DNA of 64,000 nucleotides from Mediterraneibacter glycyrrhizinilyticus. GTDB lineage: Bacteria; Bacillota; Clostridia; Lachnospirales; Lachnospiraceae. Positions within the stretch are counted from its first letter, which is position 1. The number at the start of each line of letters is the position of its first letter. Position numbers and translations under genes: made by a program. Under the pieces are notes generated by a model. The model was given only the letters and a program-made list of their open reading frames with translations, had not been told where the DNA came from and searched no databases. Positions 36,812 to 45,373 of the stretch are shown here, in pieces. The stretch spans positions 124,001 through 188,000 of the forward strand of contig NZ_JACJLR010000001.1 in assembly GCF_016902345.1 (NCBI RefSeq), written 5' to 3'.

Positions 36812-38923
36812 ATGGATCAGACATTTGAGAAAAGGAAAAAAGTGATATATGATTTTATCTGTGATGACCTTTATGTCCCGATGAAGATAAAAGAGATCGC
36901 TGTTGTCCTGCAGATCCCGAGAGAACAGAGACATGAACTCAAAGAGATACTGGATGCCCTGGTGGAGGAAGGGAAGATCTCCCTTTCAAAGCGGGGGAAA
37001 TACAGCAGAGGGCAGGCGGAAAGGCTGAAGGGCATCTTTCAGGCAAATCCGAGAGGCTTCGGTTTTATTACGCCGGAGAATGGCGGAGATGATATCTTTG
37101 TCTCGGAGGAGAACATAAATGGAGCTTTCCAGGGCGATGAGGTGGAATTTATCATCACCGGAACACAGGGAGGCAGACGGAAGGAAGGCAGAGTTGTGCG
37201 GATTCTGTCTCACAGCATTACTCATATCGTGGGGCTGTATGAAAAAAGCAAAAATTACGGATTTGTCCGACCGGACAATCAGCGTTATCTGACAGATATA
37301 TACATTCCGGCAGGAAAGTCCATGGATGCGGTCAGCGGTCACAAAGTGGTGGTCGAACTGACATCTTACGGCGGAGAACATATGAAGCCGGAGGGACATG
37401 TTGTGGAGATCATCGGGCATATCAATGATCCTGGAACAGATATCCTTTCTATAGTAAAGGATTACGATCTGCCTGTGGAATTTCCGGAGAAGGTCCTGAA
37501 CCAGGCTGTGAGAGTCGGCAGGGATGTGAGCGACGCAGACCGGCAGGGAAGAAAGGATCTGAGAGAATGGATGATGGTCACCATAGATGGCGAGGACGCA
37601 AAGGATCTTGACGATGCGGTATCCCTGACAAAGGAAGGGGAGAACTTCCGGCTGGGAGTGCACATTGCGGATGTGACAAACTACGTTCAGGAGAGGAGCG
37701 CTCTTGACCGGGAGGCATTAAAGAGGGGGACGAGCGTCTATCTGGCAGACCGTGTGATCCCCATGCTTCCGCACAAGCTTTCCAACGGTATCTGTTCCCT
37801 CAATGCGGGGGAGGACCGCCTTGCTCTGTCCTGTATCATGACAGTGAGTCCGGAAGGGGATGTGACGGATCATGAGATCGCGGAGACCGTGGTGCGTGTT
37901 GACCGCAGGATGAGTTATAATGGAGTGGCAAAGATCCTGGACGGCGATGAGACGGCGGTAAGGGAGAATGAAGAGTTCGTCCCCATGATAAAGTTGATGA
38001 AAGAACTGTCGGAAATCCTGAGAGAAAAGCGGGGGAGACGGGGATCGATCAATTTTGATTTCCCTGAAACAAAGATCGAACTGGATGAAAACGGACATCC
38101 CGTTGATATCAAACCTTACGAGAGGAATGCTGCGACAAAGATCATAGAGGACTTCATGCTCCTTGCAAATGAGACTGTGGCGGAAGAATATTTCTGGCGT
38201 GAACTGCCGTTTTTGTACCGCACCCATGAGGCTCCGGATGAGGAGAAGATGAGACAGCTTGGTGCGTTTATCAACAATTTCGGGTATCATATCCACGTGC
38301 GGAATGAGGTGAGACCGAAAGAGATCCAGAAGCTTCTGGGTAAGGTGGAAGGAACTCCCGAAGAGACGCTGATCAGCAGGCTGGCGCTCCGCTCCATGAA
38401 ACAGGCGAGATATACTACAGAAAACACAGGGCATTTCGGGCTTGCTGCGAAATACTATACACACTTTACCTCTCCCATCCGGCGTTATCCCGATCTTCAG
38501 ATCCACAGGATCATCAAGGAGAATCTGAGGGGGAGACTGAACGAGGAGAGGATCAGCCACTATGAGCAGATCCTTCCGGAAGTGGCTGCCCAGTGCAGCG
38601 CAAGGGAGCGCACCGCGGAAGAGACGGAGCGGGAAGTGGTGAAGCTGAAGAAAGCGGAATATATGCAGAAGCGTATCGGCGAGGAGTTTGAGGGCGTGAT
38701 CTCCGGCGTGACAAAATGGGGTATTTATGTGGAACTGCCCAACACCATAGAAGGACTTGTCCATGTGGCGGATATGAGAGACGATCATTATGAGCTCGCA
38801 GAGGAGAGATATGAGCTTGTCGGGGAGCACACCGGAAAGACTTACAAACTGGGGCAGAAAGTAAACGTCCGTGTGACAGGGGCGGACCGGATACAGAGAA
38901 CGGTCAATTTTGAGATCATATAG
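36812..38923 (+). CDS. rnr: Ribonuclease R
   Basis: 703 residues. 3'-5' exoribonuclease that degrades structured RNA and works with tmRNA/SmpB on defective mRNAs. N-terminal winged helix (about 10-65), two cold-shock domains (about 70-225), RNB domain (about 245-575; catalytic aspartates in [14 protein letters not shown] near 262-270, RYPDLQIHR near 555) and a C-terminal S1 domain (about 620-703). It lacks the long lysine tail of some homologues. smpB follows 14 bases later. Confidence 0.96.
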   Translation: MDQTFEKRKKVIYDFICDDLYVPMKIKEIAVVLQIPREQRHELKEILDALVEEGKISLSKRGKYSRGQAERLKGIFQANPRGFGFITPENGGDDIFVSEENINGAFQGDEVEFIITGTQGGRRKEGRVVRILSHSITHIVGLYEKSKNYGFVRPDNQRYLTDIYIPAGKSMDAVSGHKVVVELTSYGGEHMKPEGHVVEIIGHINDPGTDILSIVKDYDLPVEFPEKVLNQAVRVGRDVSDADRQGRKDLREWMMVTIDGEDAKDLDDAVSLTKEGENFRLGVHIADVTNYVQERSALDREALKRGTSVYLADRVIPMLPHKLSNGICSLNAGEDRLALSCIMTVSPEGDVTDHEIAETVVRVDRRMSYNGVAKILDGDETAVRENEEFVPMIKLMKELSEILREKRGRRGSINFDFPETKIELDENGHPVDIKPYERNAATKIIEDFMLLANETVAEEYFWRELPFLYRTHEAPDEEKMRQLGAFINNFGYHIHVRNEVRPKEIQKLLGKVEGTPEETLISRLALRSMKQARYTTENTGHFGLAAKYYTHFTSPIRRYPDLQIHRIIKENLRGRLNEERISHYEQILPEVAAQCSARERTAEETEREVVKLKKAEYMQKRIGEEFEGVISGVTKWGIYVELPNTIEGLVHVADMRDDHYELAEERYELVGEHTGKTYKLGQKVNVRVTGADRIQRTVNFEII

Positions 38924-38937
38924 AGGTTGGTTTTATC

Positions 38938-39402
38938 ATGGCAAAGACAGAGAGAAAACTTATTGCAAATAATAAAAAGGCATATCACGATTATTTTATC
39001 CTTGAGAAATATGAGGCGGGCATCGTGCTCCACGGTACGGAAGTGAAATCTCTCCGGATGGGAAAGTGCAGCATCAAGGAGGCTTTCATACGGGTAGAGG
39101 ACGGCGAGATGTTTATCTACGGTATGCATATTTCTCCGTATGAAAAGGGAAATATTTTTAACAAAGATCCGCTCCGTGTGAAAAAACTTCTGCTCCACAG
39201 GAAAGAGATTGATAAGATCTTCGGGAAGATGAAGGAGCAGGGGATCACAGTTGTTCCTCTTCAGGTCTATTTCAGCGGAAGCCTGGTGAAAGTAGAGATC
39301 GGGCTGGCAAAAGGCAAGAAGCTGTATGATAAGCGTGCGGATATCGCGAAAAAAGATCAGAAGAGAGAGGCTCAGAGAGAGTTCAAGATCAGAAATCTGT
39401 AA
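38938..39402 (+). CDS. smpB: SsrA-binding protein
   Basis: 154 residues. Binds tmRNA and delivers it to stalled ribosomes. Motifs: [39 protein letters not shown] and the C-terminal [13 protein letters not shown] helix that reads the mRNA channel. The tmRNA gene itself lies 2.4 kb on, on the opposite strand, with a foreign-looking module in between. Confidence 0.96.
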   Translation: MAKTERKLIANNKKAYHDYFILEKYEAGIVLHGTEVKSLRMGKCSIKEAFIRVEDGEMFIYGMHISPYEKGNIFNKDPLRVKKLLLHRKEIDKIFGKMKEQGITVVPLQVYFSGSLVKVEIGLAKGKKLYDKRADIAKKDQKREAQREFKIRNL

Positions 39403-39437
39403 AAACGCAGAAAAAATCACGGGCAGGTGTGTCCCTT

Positions 39438-39487
39438 TTTCAAAAGGTGCCGTGTACTTTTTAAAAAGTGCACGGCACCTTTTGAAA
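39438..39487 (+). repeat. Near-perfect 25-bp hairpin (bidirectional terminator or REP-like)
   Basis: Bases 39438-39462 and 39463-39487 form almost perfect inverted arms: TTTCAAAAGGTGCCGTG pairs with CACGGCACCTTTTGAAA, with ACTTTTT/AAAAAGT inside and only one T:G mismatch. It lies between convergent smpB and the HAD gene, where it can end transcription from both sides. The preceding CAGGTGTGTCCCTTTTT resembles interspersed repeats of this bacterial group. Confidence 0.7.
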
Positions 39488-39502
39488 GCAAAGTCAGAAA
39501 AT

Positions 39503-40093
39503 TCAGAATTCAATGCTGTTTTTTACCGCTTCAATATCACCTGTAAACACAATTCCATCCATCCCAAGGAATTTTCCAGTCTTTATATTTTCTTCCAGGT
39601 CATCGATAAAGAAACAGTCTTCCGGTTTGAGATCAAACCTGTTGAAGAGATACTGATAGATCTCCGGCTCCGGTTTCGCCATCTTGAGCGGAGCGGAAAA
39701 TACGATCCCGTCAAAGTCTTTTATCGGATCCCGGTGGGAGAACCACTCGGCAAAATAGGTGGACGCATTGGAGAGAAGATAGATCCTGGCATCCGTCTGC
39801 CGGAGTTCTCTGATAAAATCCAGTGTCTGGGGCAGGAGGTCCACATGGACAGGCCAGTCACGGAAAAAGGTGCGCACATTCTTTTCCAGGCGGGCAGGAA
39901 CTTCGGAGACAACGGTTTCTATATTGAGGTCATAATCGATCGTCCCTTTATCCAGGTCCGGCCAGTGCGGGAATATGCTGTCTGCGAGGAGCTGATAGTC
40001 TTCCTCAGAAGAACAGAACTGCTGGAGGATATAACGGCCGTCAAACCTGCCGATAACATTTCCAAAATCGAAGATGATGTTTTTGTATTTCAT
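39503..40093 (-). CDS. HAD family hydrolase (subfamily IA)
   Basis: 196 residues. Motif I FDFGNVIG (one change from DxDGT/DxGNV type, as in YihX-like sugar-phosphatases), motif II LLSNAS, motif III K in KMAKPEPEIY, motif IV FIDDLEEN. Probably a cytoplasmic phosphatase of small sugar phosphates. It begins two bases after the stop of the four-helix membrane protein gene, with AAAGGAAACT as ribosome site inside the end of that gene, so it is read in the same transcript as the RexAB-like pair although its base composition is more like the chromosome. Confidence 0.88.
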   Translation of the reverse strand: MKYKNIIFDFGNVIGRFDGRYILQQFCSSEEDYQLLADSIFPHWPDLDKGTIDYDLNIETVVSEVPARLEKNVRTFFRDWPVHVDLLPQTLDFIRELRQTDARIYLLSNASTYFAEWFSHRDPIKDFDGIVFSAPLKMAKPEPEIYQYLFNRFDLKPEDCFFIDDLEENIKTGKFLGMDGIVFTGDIEAVKNSIEF

Positions 40094-40095
40094 AT

Positions 40096-40566
40096 TTAGT
40101 TTCCTTTCTGATTCCTTTCTTCTTTTTTTGATATAAGCGGCATCTCTTTGAGAAGGATGATCGTGGATCTTGTAATATCAAAAATGATGATAAATGTAAG
40201 GAGCATGGAGCAAATGATAATGCAGTTATTGATCTTTTGATCAATGAGAGACTGCAGGATTGAAAAGATAAAGGTGAGAAAAGTGATTATGAGCAGTGCA
40301 AATGTGTTTTCTCCCATTTCGCGCAGAAGAGCCGTAAAAAGCTGAAATGTTTTGTCTGTCTTATCAAAAAGCGACTGATATTTGTCGACTATTGCGAAAA
40401 ATATAGCAGTGATCGCCAGAGACAGAGAGAATAAAGCGATATTTGTCGTAAGCGCGAATGAGTAGGAAACGATATCGTTATTCTCGAAATCTAAAAAATA
40501 TGAAAGAAGGCCTCCGCATATCAGGATACCGATTATCTTCACGATCAATAAACATAATTTTTTCAT
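40096..40566 (-). CDS. Four-helix membrane protein, RexB-like architecture
   Basis: 156 residues with four membrane helices (about 3-23, 35-61, 92-113, 117-140), a cytoplasmic stretch DKYQSLFDKTDKTFQ between helices 2 and 3, and a basic C-terminal tail. Its start overlaps the stop of the upstream 299-residue gene by four bases. I do not recognise a family by sequence. Size, helix number and pairing with a larger soluble partner encoded first match the lambda rexA-rexB abortive-infection pair, in which RexB (144 residues) is a membrane channel. The gene is clearly AT-rich against its surroundings. Confidence 0.7.
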   Translation of the reverse strand: MKKLCLLIVKIIGILICGGLLSYFLDFENNDIVSYSFALTTNIALFSLSLAITAIFFAIVDKYQSLFDKTDKTFQLFTALLREMGENTFALLIITFLTFIFSILQSLIDQKINNCIIICSMLLTFIIIFDITRSTIILLKEMPLISKKEERNQKGN

Positions 40567-41462
40567 TTCTTTTCCTCGGAATTATGATTTTGCTCTTCAA
40601 TAGACGCGATAGTATCAAATGTTTCTTTAAGCGGTGCATCCGTATCTGAGGATTCCATATGAGCGGTGTCAATCGTTGTTTCAAATACAGATTCTTCGCT
40701 GGTGGCAGGCTTTCTGTTTCCTCTGATATGGAGATTCCACTTGCCGCCGCCATTTGAAATGTACTCCAGCAGAACAGAATAAAAAGGAATAGATTTATTG
40801 ATCTTCAGTTTTCCGCTTTCATTTTTTAAAGTCATTTTCAGGGATTCAGTATTGGTATCGCGTCTCAGCTCCTTCATCAATTGGTTTGCAGTGTATGACT
40901 GCCCGAGAAAATTGGGGGACAGAAGTTCAAATTCAATGGTATGTATTTTCCCGGCATTTTTTTCAACAATATCCCAGAAAACTCCTTTTTCTGTGATCGG
41001 AGAGAAGGTGATCTGCATCCTCTCATCAGAAAGAAGAAAGGAAAAGGATTTCTGGACAAGGCTGATCAGCGATTCGACGAGAGGGGTGATCTCATTGTTG
41101 CGCTGTATCAGAAAAAGCTGCTGCCCGATATCTACAATAATATAAGAGAAAGGATAGTCATCTATATTCTGAGCCTGAATGTCTTTATCAGTCGCATTAC
41201 GCCATACACCGTCTTTCCAGCGTGCGAACTTCAGCAGTATTCTTTGTGCAGAAAGCTGCTTGAAAAAATAAAGGCGGAATTCAGAGCGCCTGATATTTAC
41301 AGGCATATAACTTCTCTCGCACAGGGCGAAAAGCAGGTCGCTGAAAATGCTGTTGTTCGTACGGGGCTGAGTCTGCAGAAAATCGTTGATGGACATTTGG
41401 GAATCCTTTTGCAGGAAATATCTGGTGACGATATACTGGTTACAGAGTTCGTGTGAATTCAT
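40563..41462 (-). CDS. Soluble protein of unknown family, RexA-like architecture
   Basis: 299 residues without signal or membrane helix, ATG at 41462 after AAAGGAGAATCAGG. Mixed alpha/beta, with WKDGVW, YIIVDIGQQLFLIQRN, a mid segment HTIEFELLSPNF followed by a helix, and SLKMTLKNESGKL near 215; the last 60 residues are a Glu/Ser/Thr-rich tail. No catalytic motif is recognised. First gene of a coupled pair with the four-helix protein. Lambda RexA (279 residues) has the same size and position and similar alternation of segments (phage sensor, DNA-binding); sequence similarity is not evident by eye. AT-rich, beside tRNA genes, hence probably acquired. Confidence 0.65.
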   Translation of the reverse strand: MNSHELCNQYIVTRYFLQKDSQMSINDFLQTQPRTNNSIFSDLLFALCERSYMPVNIRRSEFRLYFFKQLSAQRILLKFARWKDGVWRNATDKDIQAQNIDDYPFSYIIVDIGQQLFLIQRNNEITPLVESLISLVQKSFSFLLSDERMQITFSPITEKGVFWDIVEKNAGKIHTIEFELLSPNFLGQSYTANQLMKELRRDTNTESLKMTLKNESGKLKINKSIPFYSVLLEYISNGGGKWNLHIRGNRKPATSEESVFETTIDTAHMESSDTDAPLKETFDTIASIEEQNHNSEEKK

Positions 41463-41588
41463 CCTGATTCTCCTTTGTAAAGAAATCGACTTTCAGAATC
41501 GATCACCGGAAGTGCCAGAAGGCATGCTCCGGGATTCTAAGTGGTCGTCAGGGTCTCGGGACACCCCGGACTTTGGCTCATCGGTGGT

Positions 41589-41628
41589 ACAAAAAACAGA
41601 GCCCGGGAATAAAAATCCTGGCTCTGCT
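41589..41628 (-). terminator. Terminator of the tmRNA/tRNA-Val/tRNA-Ala transcript
   Basis: On the minus strand CAGAGCC.GG pairs with CC.GGGCTCTG and is followed by TTTTTT, immediately after tRNA-Ala. Confidence 0.8.
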
Positions 41629-41635
41629 GTCTGAC

Positions 41636-41708
41636 TGGAGTATACGGGATTCGAACCCGTGGCCTCCACAATGCGAATGTGGCGCGCTCCCAGCTGCGCT
41701 AATACCCC
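41636..41708 (-). tRNA. tRNA-Ala (anticodon CGC)
   Basis: 73 nt on the minus strand. Acceptor GGGGTAT/ATACTCC including the G3:U70 pair, the alanine identity element; anticodon arm CCACA-TTCGCAT-TGTGG; T-loop GGTTCGAATCC. CCA not encoded. Confidence 0.93.
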
Positions 41709-41712
41709 ACAA

Positions 41713-41785
41713 TGGAAACAACGGGGCTCGAACCCATGACCTCCCGCTAGTCAGGCGAGCGCTCTCCCAGCTGAGCTATGTTTCC
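41713..41785 (-). tRNA. tRNA-Val (anticodon GAC)
   Basis: 73 nt on the minus strand. Acceptor GGAAACA/TGTTTCC, D-arm GCTC/GAGC, anticodon arm CTCGC-CTGACTA-GCGGG, T-arm with GGTTCGAGCC. Four bases from tRNA-Ala. Confidence 0.93.
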
Positions 41786-41850
41786 ATCTTTTTTTTTGGC
41801 AACTCTGTCTTTCTGAGCAGCCTGCAGCACGGCATGCCGGATGCTGCGAG

Positions 41851-42192
41851 TGGACCTGGCGGGAATCGAACCCGCGTCCAAAAATCTGTCCCATGTACTT
41901 CTACTATCATAGTCCGTTCTTTCAGATTCCCTCTGCCGCACGAAAACGAACATCCTTGCGGGGTCAGTAGCTTCATGATACGCCCGGTGGCTCAAAGCTT
42001 TGCCAGCGTCGTTTCTCACATGTTTGATGCCGGATTCCCAACGTGTGAGTGCATCGGGAGCGACATGCGGCAATTAGGCCGCAGCTAATTCGTAATTATC
42101 GTTAGCGTTTAATTTTAAGTTTGCGATTTGACGCATCAGCCTGCGGATAGCTTCTCCATCTTCGAGATCCCTGTCGAAACCAGTACAAGCCC
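41851..42192 (-). ncRNA. ssrA: Transfer-messenger RNA
   Basis: About 342 nt. The 5' end GGGCTTG pairs with 3' CAGGTCC (acceptor, discriminator A, CCA not encoded); 5' part has CTGGTTTCGACAGGG and the 3' part the T-arm GGTTCGATTCCCGCC. The tag frame resumes at GCA in TCGCAAAC and reads ANLKLNANDNYELAAA followed by TAA; the LAAA end is the usual protease signal. Rescues stalled ribosomes with SmpB and RNase R, whose genes lie 2.4 kb away. Confidence 0.95.
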
Positions 42193-42220
42193 ATATGGAT
42201 ACTGTATAGACACACTATAC

Positions 42221-42249
42221 AATATAGTCTTATGAAGAAAAAAAGTCAA
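42221..42249 (-). promoter_or_regulatory. Promoter for tmRNA
   Basis: Minus strand: TTGACT (42244-42249), 17-base spacer, TATATT (42221-42226); about 30 bases before the mature tmRNA 5' end. Confidence 0.65.
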
Positions 42250-42395
42250 GGAATTAACATAGATTTTTCTTTGCCGGGATAGTTTTTTTATGCAGAATAT
42301 GTGATAATATATAATTGCGGTAAAAGATTTTGCCAAATCTGTCTGAACTTTGAAAAGAACAGAAAGAAAAATTTATATAGAAAAGAGGGTTTTAT

Positions 42396-43217
42396 ATGCC
42401 GACAACATATGCACATTATAAATTCGGAAAAGAAGTCATGAGCGCCCTTCCGAGGCCGCTGCAGAATTCGATTGAGAACAACAGGGAACTTTTTGATATC
42501 GGTCTTCACGGTCCGGACATTCTGTTTTATTACAGACCGCTTTTTAAAACGCCGGTCAGTTCACAGGGGTATGCGCTGCATGACAAGCCGGCGGACGAGT
42601 TTTTCAGCCGGGCGGCAGAGGTGATCTCTCAGGTGGAGGACCCGGCTGCCGCGCGGGCGTACATTTATGGTTTTATCTGTCATTTCGCTCTGGACAGCGA
42701 GTGCCATCCATATGTTGAGAAGATGATTCAGGTCAGTGGTATCGGTCATTCGGAGATTGAGATGGAGTTCGACAGAATGCTGCTTACGGAAGATTTTTTC
42801 AATCCGCTGCGGCATGATTCTGCAAAACATATCCATCCAACCATAGAAAACGGAAGGGTCATCGCACCGTTTTTTGAGGATATCTCGCCGGAGGTCATAA
42901 AGAAAGCACTGAGGTCTATGAAATTTTGCCTGAATATTCTGCGGGCTCCGGATCAGGGAAAACGGAAACTGCTTTTTGGAGGCATGAAGCTGGCACGCTG
43001 CTATGATTCTCTGCGCGGAATGGTGATGAGCGAGGCGCCGAACCCGGACTGCCGGGACTACTGCCTGCTTCTGAAACGGCAGTTTGCCGGGGCGGTACCT
43101 CTGGCGGCAGGGCTTATCATCCAGTATCAGAAGAAACTTTTCCAGAACGGAGAGCTTCCGGAACGTTTCCGCGAGACGTTCGGAGCGGGAGAACACTGGG
43201 AAGAACTGAGACTGTGA
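42396..43217 (+). CDS. Zinc-dependent phospholipase C-like protein
   Basis: 273 residues of the PF00882-type zinc phospholipase C fold. Metal-site motifs: N-terminal TYAHYKFG, LHGPDILFY (near 35), GFICHFALDSECHPYV (near 93) and HSEIEMEFDRML (near 127). No signal peptide is visible, unlike secreted alpha-toxins, so this belongs to the cytoplasmic relatives whose substrate is not known. Followed after 43 bases by an MFS carrier. Confidence 0.8.
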   Translation: MPTTYAHYKFGKEVMSALPRPLQNSIENNRELFDIGLHGPDILFYYRPLFKTPVSSQGYALHDKPADEFFSRAAEVISQVEDPAAARAYIYGFICHFALDSECHPYVEKMIQVSGIGHSEIEMEFDRMLLTEDFFNPLRHDSAKHIHPTIENGRVIAPFFEDISPEVIKKALRSMKFCLNILRAPDQGKRKLLFGGMKLARCYDSLRGMVMSEAPNPDCRDYCLLLKRQFAGAVPLAAGLIIQYQKKLFQNGELPERFRETFGAGEHWEELRL

Positions 43218-43260
43218 ACACAGGAAGGAAGAAGAGAGAATAAAAGGAGAAAACGAAAAA

Positions 43261-44502
43261 ATGAAATTTAAACTGACCGCACTTGAGAAAAAATGGGTGA
43301 TGTATGATGTGGGAAATTCTGCGTTCACGCTGATGGTCTCCACGATCTTCCCGATCTACTTTAACTATCTGGCAGGAAATGCCGGGATTTCGGATGTTGA
43401 CTACCTTGCGTACTGGGGGTATGCAACTTCGATCTGTACCCTGCTGGTGGCGATCCTGGGACCGACGCTTGGAGCTGTGGCGGACACAAAGAATTATAAG
43501 AAGATCATCTTCTCTGCGGCAATGGGGATCGGTGTCCTCGGATGCGTTGTTCTGGGCTTCCTGTCCTCCTGGCTCTGGTTTCTGGTGATTTTTGTGATCG
43601 CAAAGACCGGGTATTCTGCAAGCCTTGTCTTTTATGATGCCATGCTGACGGATGTGACGGAGCCGGACCGAATGGATTCTGTATCATCTCATGGCTATGC
43701 ATGGGGGTATATCGGAAGCTGCATTCCATTTGTTATAAGCCTGGTGATCGTGCTTGGCACGGGAAGCATTATCGGAATGCAGACATCCATGATCCTTGCC
43801 TTTCTGATCACAGCTCTCTGGTGGCTTTGTTCCTCCATTCCCTTGCTGCGTTCCTACCGGCAGAAATATTTTTCCGAACCGGGAGAGCATGTGATACGCA
43901 GCAGCTTTGTGAGGCTGGGACGCACACTTCGGGAGATCACGAAGCAGAAACATATCTTCCTGTTCCTGCTGGCATTCTTTTTTTACATTGACGGAGTATA
44001 CACTGTTATCGATATGGCGACAGCTTACGGGCAGGCGCTTGGACTGGACAGCACAGGGCTGCTCCTTGCACTTCTGCTCACCCAGATCGTGGCGTTCCCA
44101 TGTGTGCTGATCTTCAGCAGGATCGTGAAGAAGGTCAGGCCGGAGAAGATCATCACGATCTGTATCGCAGCATACTTCTGCATCGCGGTCTATGCGTACT
44201 GGCTTGATACTCAGCTTGACTTCTGGATTCTTGCGGTTGCGGTCGGAATGTTCCAGGGAACGATCCAGGCATTGTCACGGTCTTATTTTGCAAAGATCAT
44301 ACCTGCGGAAAAATCCGGAGAATATTTTGGGCTGTACGATATCTGCGGAAAAGGCGCATCTGTTCTCGGGACTGCTCTGGTGTCTTTCCTGAGCCAGATC
44401 ACAGGTCAGATCAATATCGGGGTGAGCGCTCTTTCGGTTATGTTCCTGATCGGACTCATCCTTTTCAGGGCAGCAGCCGGAATGAATATGAACCGGGAAT
44501 AA
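43261..44502 (+). CDS. MFS transporter, UMF1/Atg22-like family
   Basis: 413 residues, twelve membrane helices. Start segment KKWVMYDVGNSAFTLMVSTIFPIYF and the GAVADTKNYKK loop between helices 2 and 3 mark the UMF1 (Atg22-like, vacuole-efflux-related) group. The bacterial substrate is unknown; amino acids or lipids are suggested for relatives. AAAGGAGAAAAC ribosome site. Probably co-transcribed with the phospholipase-like gene. Confidence 0.85.
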   Translation: MKFKLTALEKKWVMYDVGNSAFTLMVSTIFPIYFNYLAGNAGISDVDYLAYWGYATSICTLLVAILGPTLGAVADTKNYKKIIFSAAMGIGVLGCVVLGFLSSWLWFLVIFVIAKTGYSASLVFYDAMLTDVTEPDRMDSVSSHGYAWGYIGSCIPFVISLVIVLGTGSIIGMQTSMILAFLITALWWLCSSIPLLRSYRQKYFSEPGEHVIRSSFVRLGRTLREITKQKHIFLFLLAFFFYIDGVYTVIDMATAYGQALGLDSTGLLLALLLTQIVAFPCVLIFSRIVKKVRPEKIITICIAAYFCIAVYAYWLDTQLDFWILAVAVGMFQGTIQALSRSYFAKIIPAEKSGEYFGLYDICGKGASVLGTALVSFLSQITGQINIGVSALSVMFLIGLILFRAAAGMNMNRE

Positions 44503-44571
44503 AAAGTGTGAAATTACTCTGAATTCTTTTCGAAATCCCCCTGTTCCATGTTATAATATATCAAACAAAAT

Positions 44572-44610
44572 ATAAGCGAAGCGGATCAGTGATCGGTCCG
44601 CTTCGCTTAT
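44572..44610 (+). other. 14-bp perfect inverted repeat at the 5' end of the ABC transporter mRNA
   Basis: ATAAGCGAAGCGGA (44572-44585) and TCCGCTTCGCTTAT (44597-44610) pair perfectly around 11 bases. A TATAAT lies at 44552-44557, so the stem begins close to the transcription start. No T-tract follows. Could be an operator, or an mRNA-stabilising 5' hairpin. Confidence 0.6.
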
Positions 44611-44659
44611 AATGTTCGGTTTACAGAAAAGAAAACGGCACAGATCAGGAGAAAACGGT

Positions 44660-45364
44660 ATGGAAGAGTTTGTTAAACTGCAGGATATCACAAAGATCTA
44701 TAAGATGGGAGAGGTGGAGATCCGGGCGGCGGACCGGATCAGTTTTTCAATACAAAAGGGAGAATTTGTCGTGATCGTCGGCCCCAGCGGGGCGGGAAAG
44801 ACCACGGTCCTCAATATTCTGGGCGGAATGGACACGGCGACAGACGGAAAACTGATCGTGGACGGAGAAGATATCACGTCATATAACTCCAGAAAACTGA
44901 CGGGATATCGCAGAGAGGATATCGGATTCGTGTTCCAGTTCTATAATCTTGTTCCCAATCTGACGGCTCTTGAGAATGTGGAACTGGCGCTCCAGATCTG
45001 CAAAGATCCGCTGGATGCAAAAGAAGTGCTTGAAGATGTCGGGCTGGGAGACCGGCTGGATAATTTTCCGGCTCAGCTTTCAGGAGGAGAACAGCAGAGG
45101 GTCTCGATCGCGAGGGCGCTGGCCAAGAATCCGAAGCTCCTCCTCTGCGACGAGCCTACGGGAGCGCTGGATTACAATACCGGAAAGGCAATTCTCAAAC
45201 TCCTGCAGAACATGTGCCGCGAGCGGGGGATGACAGTGATCGTGATCACCCACAATCAGGCACTGGCTCCGATGGCGGACAGACTGATACATATTAAGAA
45301 CGGACAGGTCTCTAAGATGGAACTGAACGAGAACCCGATGTCCATCGACGAGATAGAATGGTAG
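44660..45364 (+). CDS. ABC transporter ATP-binding protein (MacB/LolD type)
   Basis: 234 residues from ATG 44660, behind AGGAG. Walker [10 protein letters not shown] (near 41), Q-loop FQFYNL, signature LSGGEQQR (near 147), Walker [14 protein letters not shown]-loop ITHNQ. The G-A-L-D segment is typical of the MacB/FtsE/YknY group that energises FtsX-type permeases. The permease gene follows nine bases later. Confidence 0.92.
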   Translation: MEEFVKLQDITKIYKMGEVEIRAADRISFSIQKGEFVVIVGPSGAGKTTVLNILGGMDTATDGKLIVDGEDITSYNSRKLTGYRREDIGFVFQFYNLVPNLTALENVELALQICKDPLDAKEVLEDVGLGDRLDNFPAQLSGGEQQRVSIARALAKNPKLLLCDEPTGALDYNTGKAILKLLQNMCRERGMTVIVITHNQALAPMADRLIHIKNGQVSKMELNENPMSIDEIEW

Positions 45365-45373
45365 GGGATACAT

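Noticed and set aside
37718-38830. Open frame of 370 codons on the minus strand
   Set aside because: Antisense to rnr; no family features.
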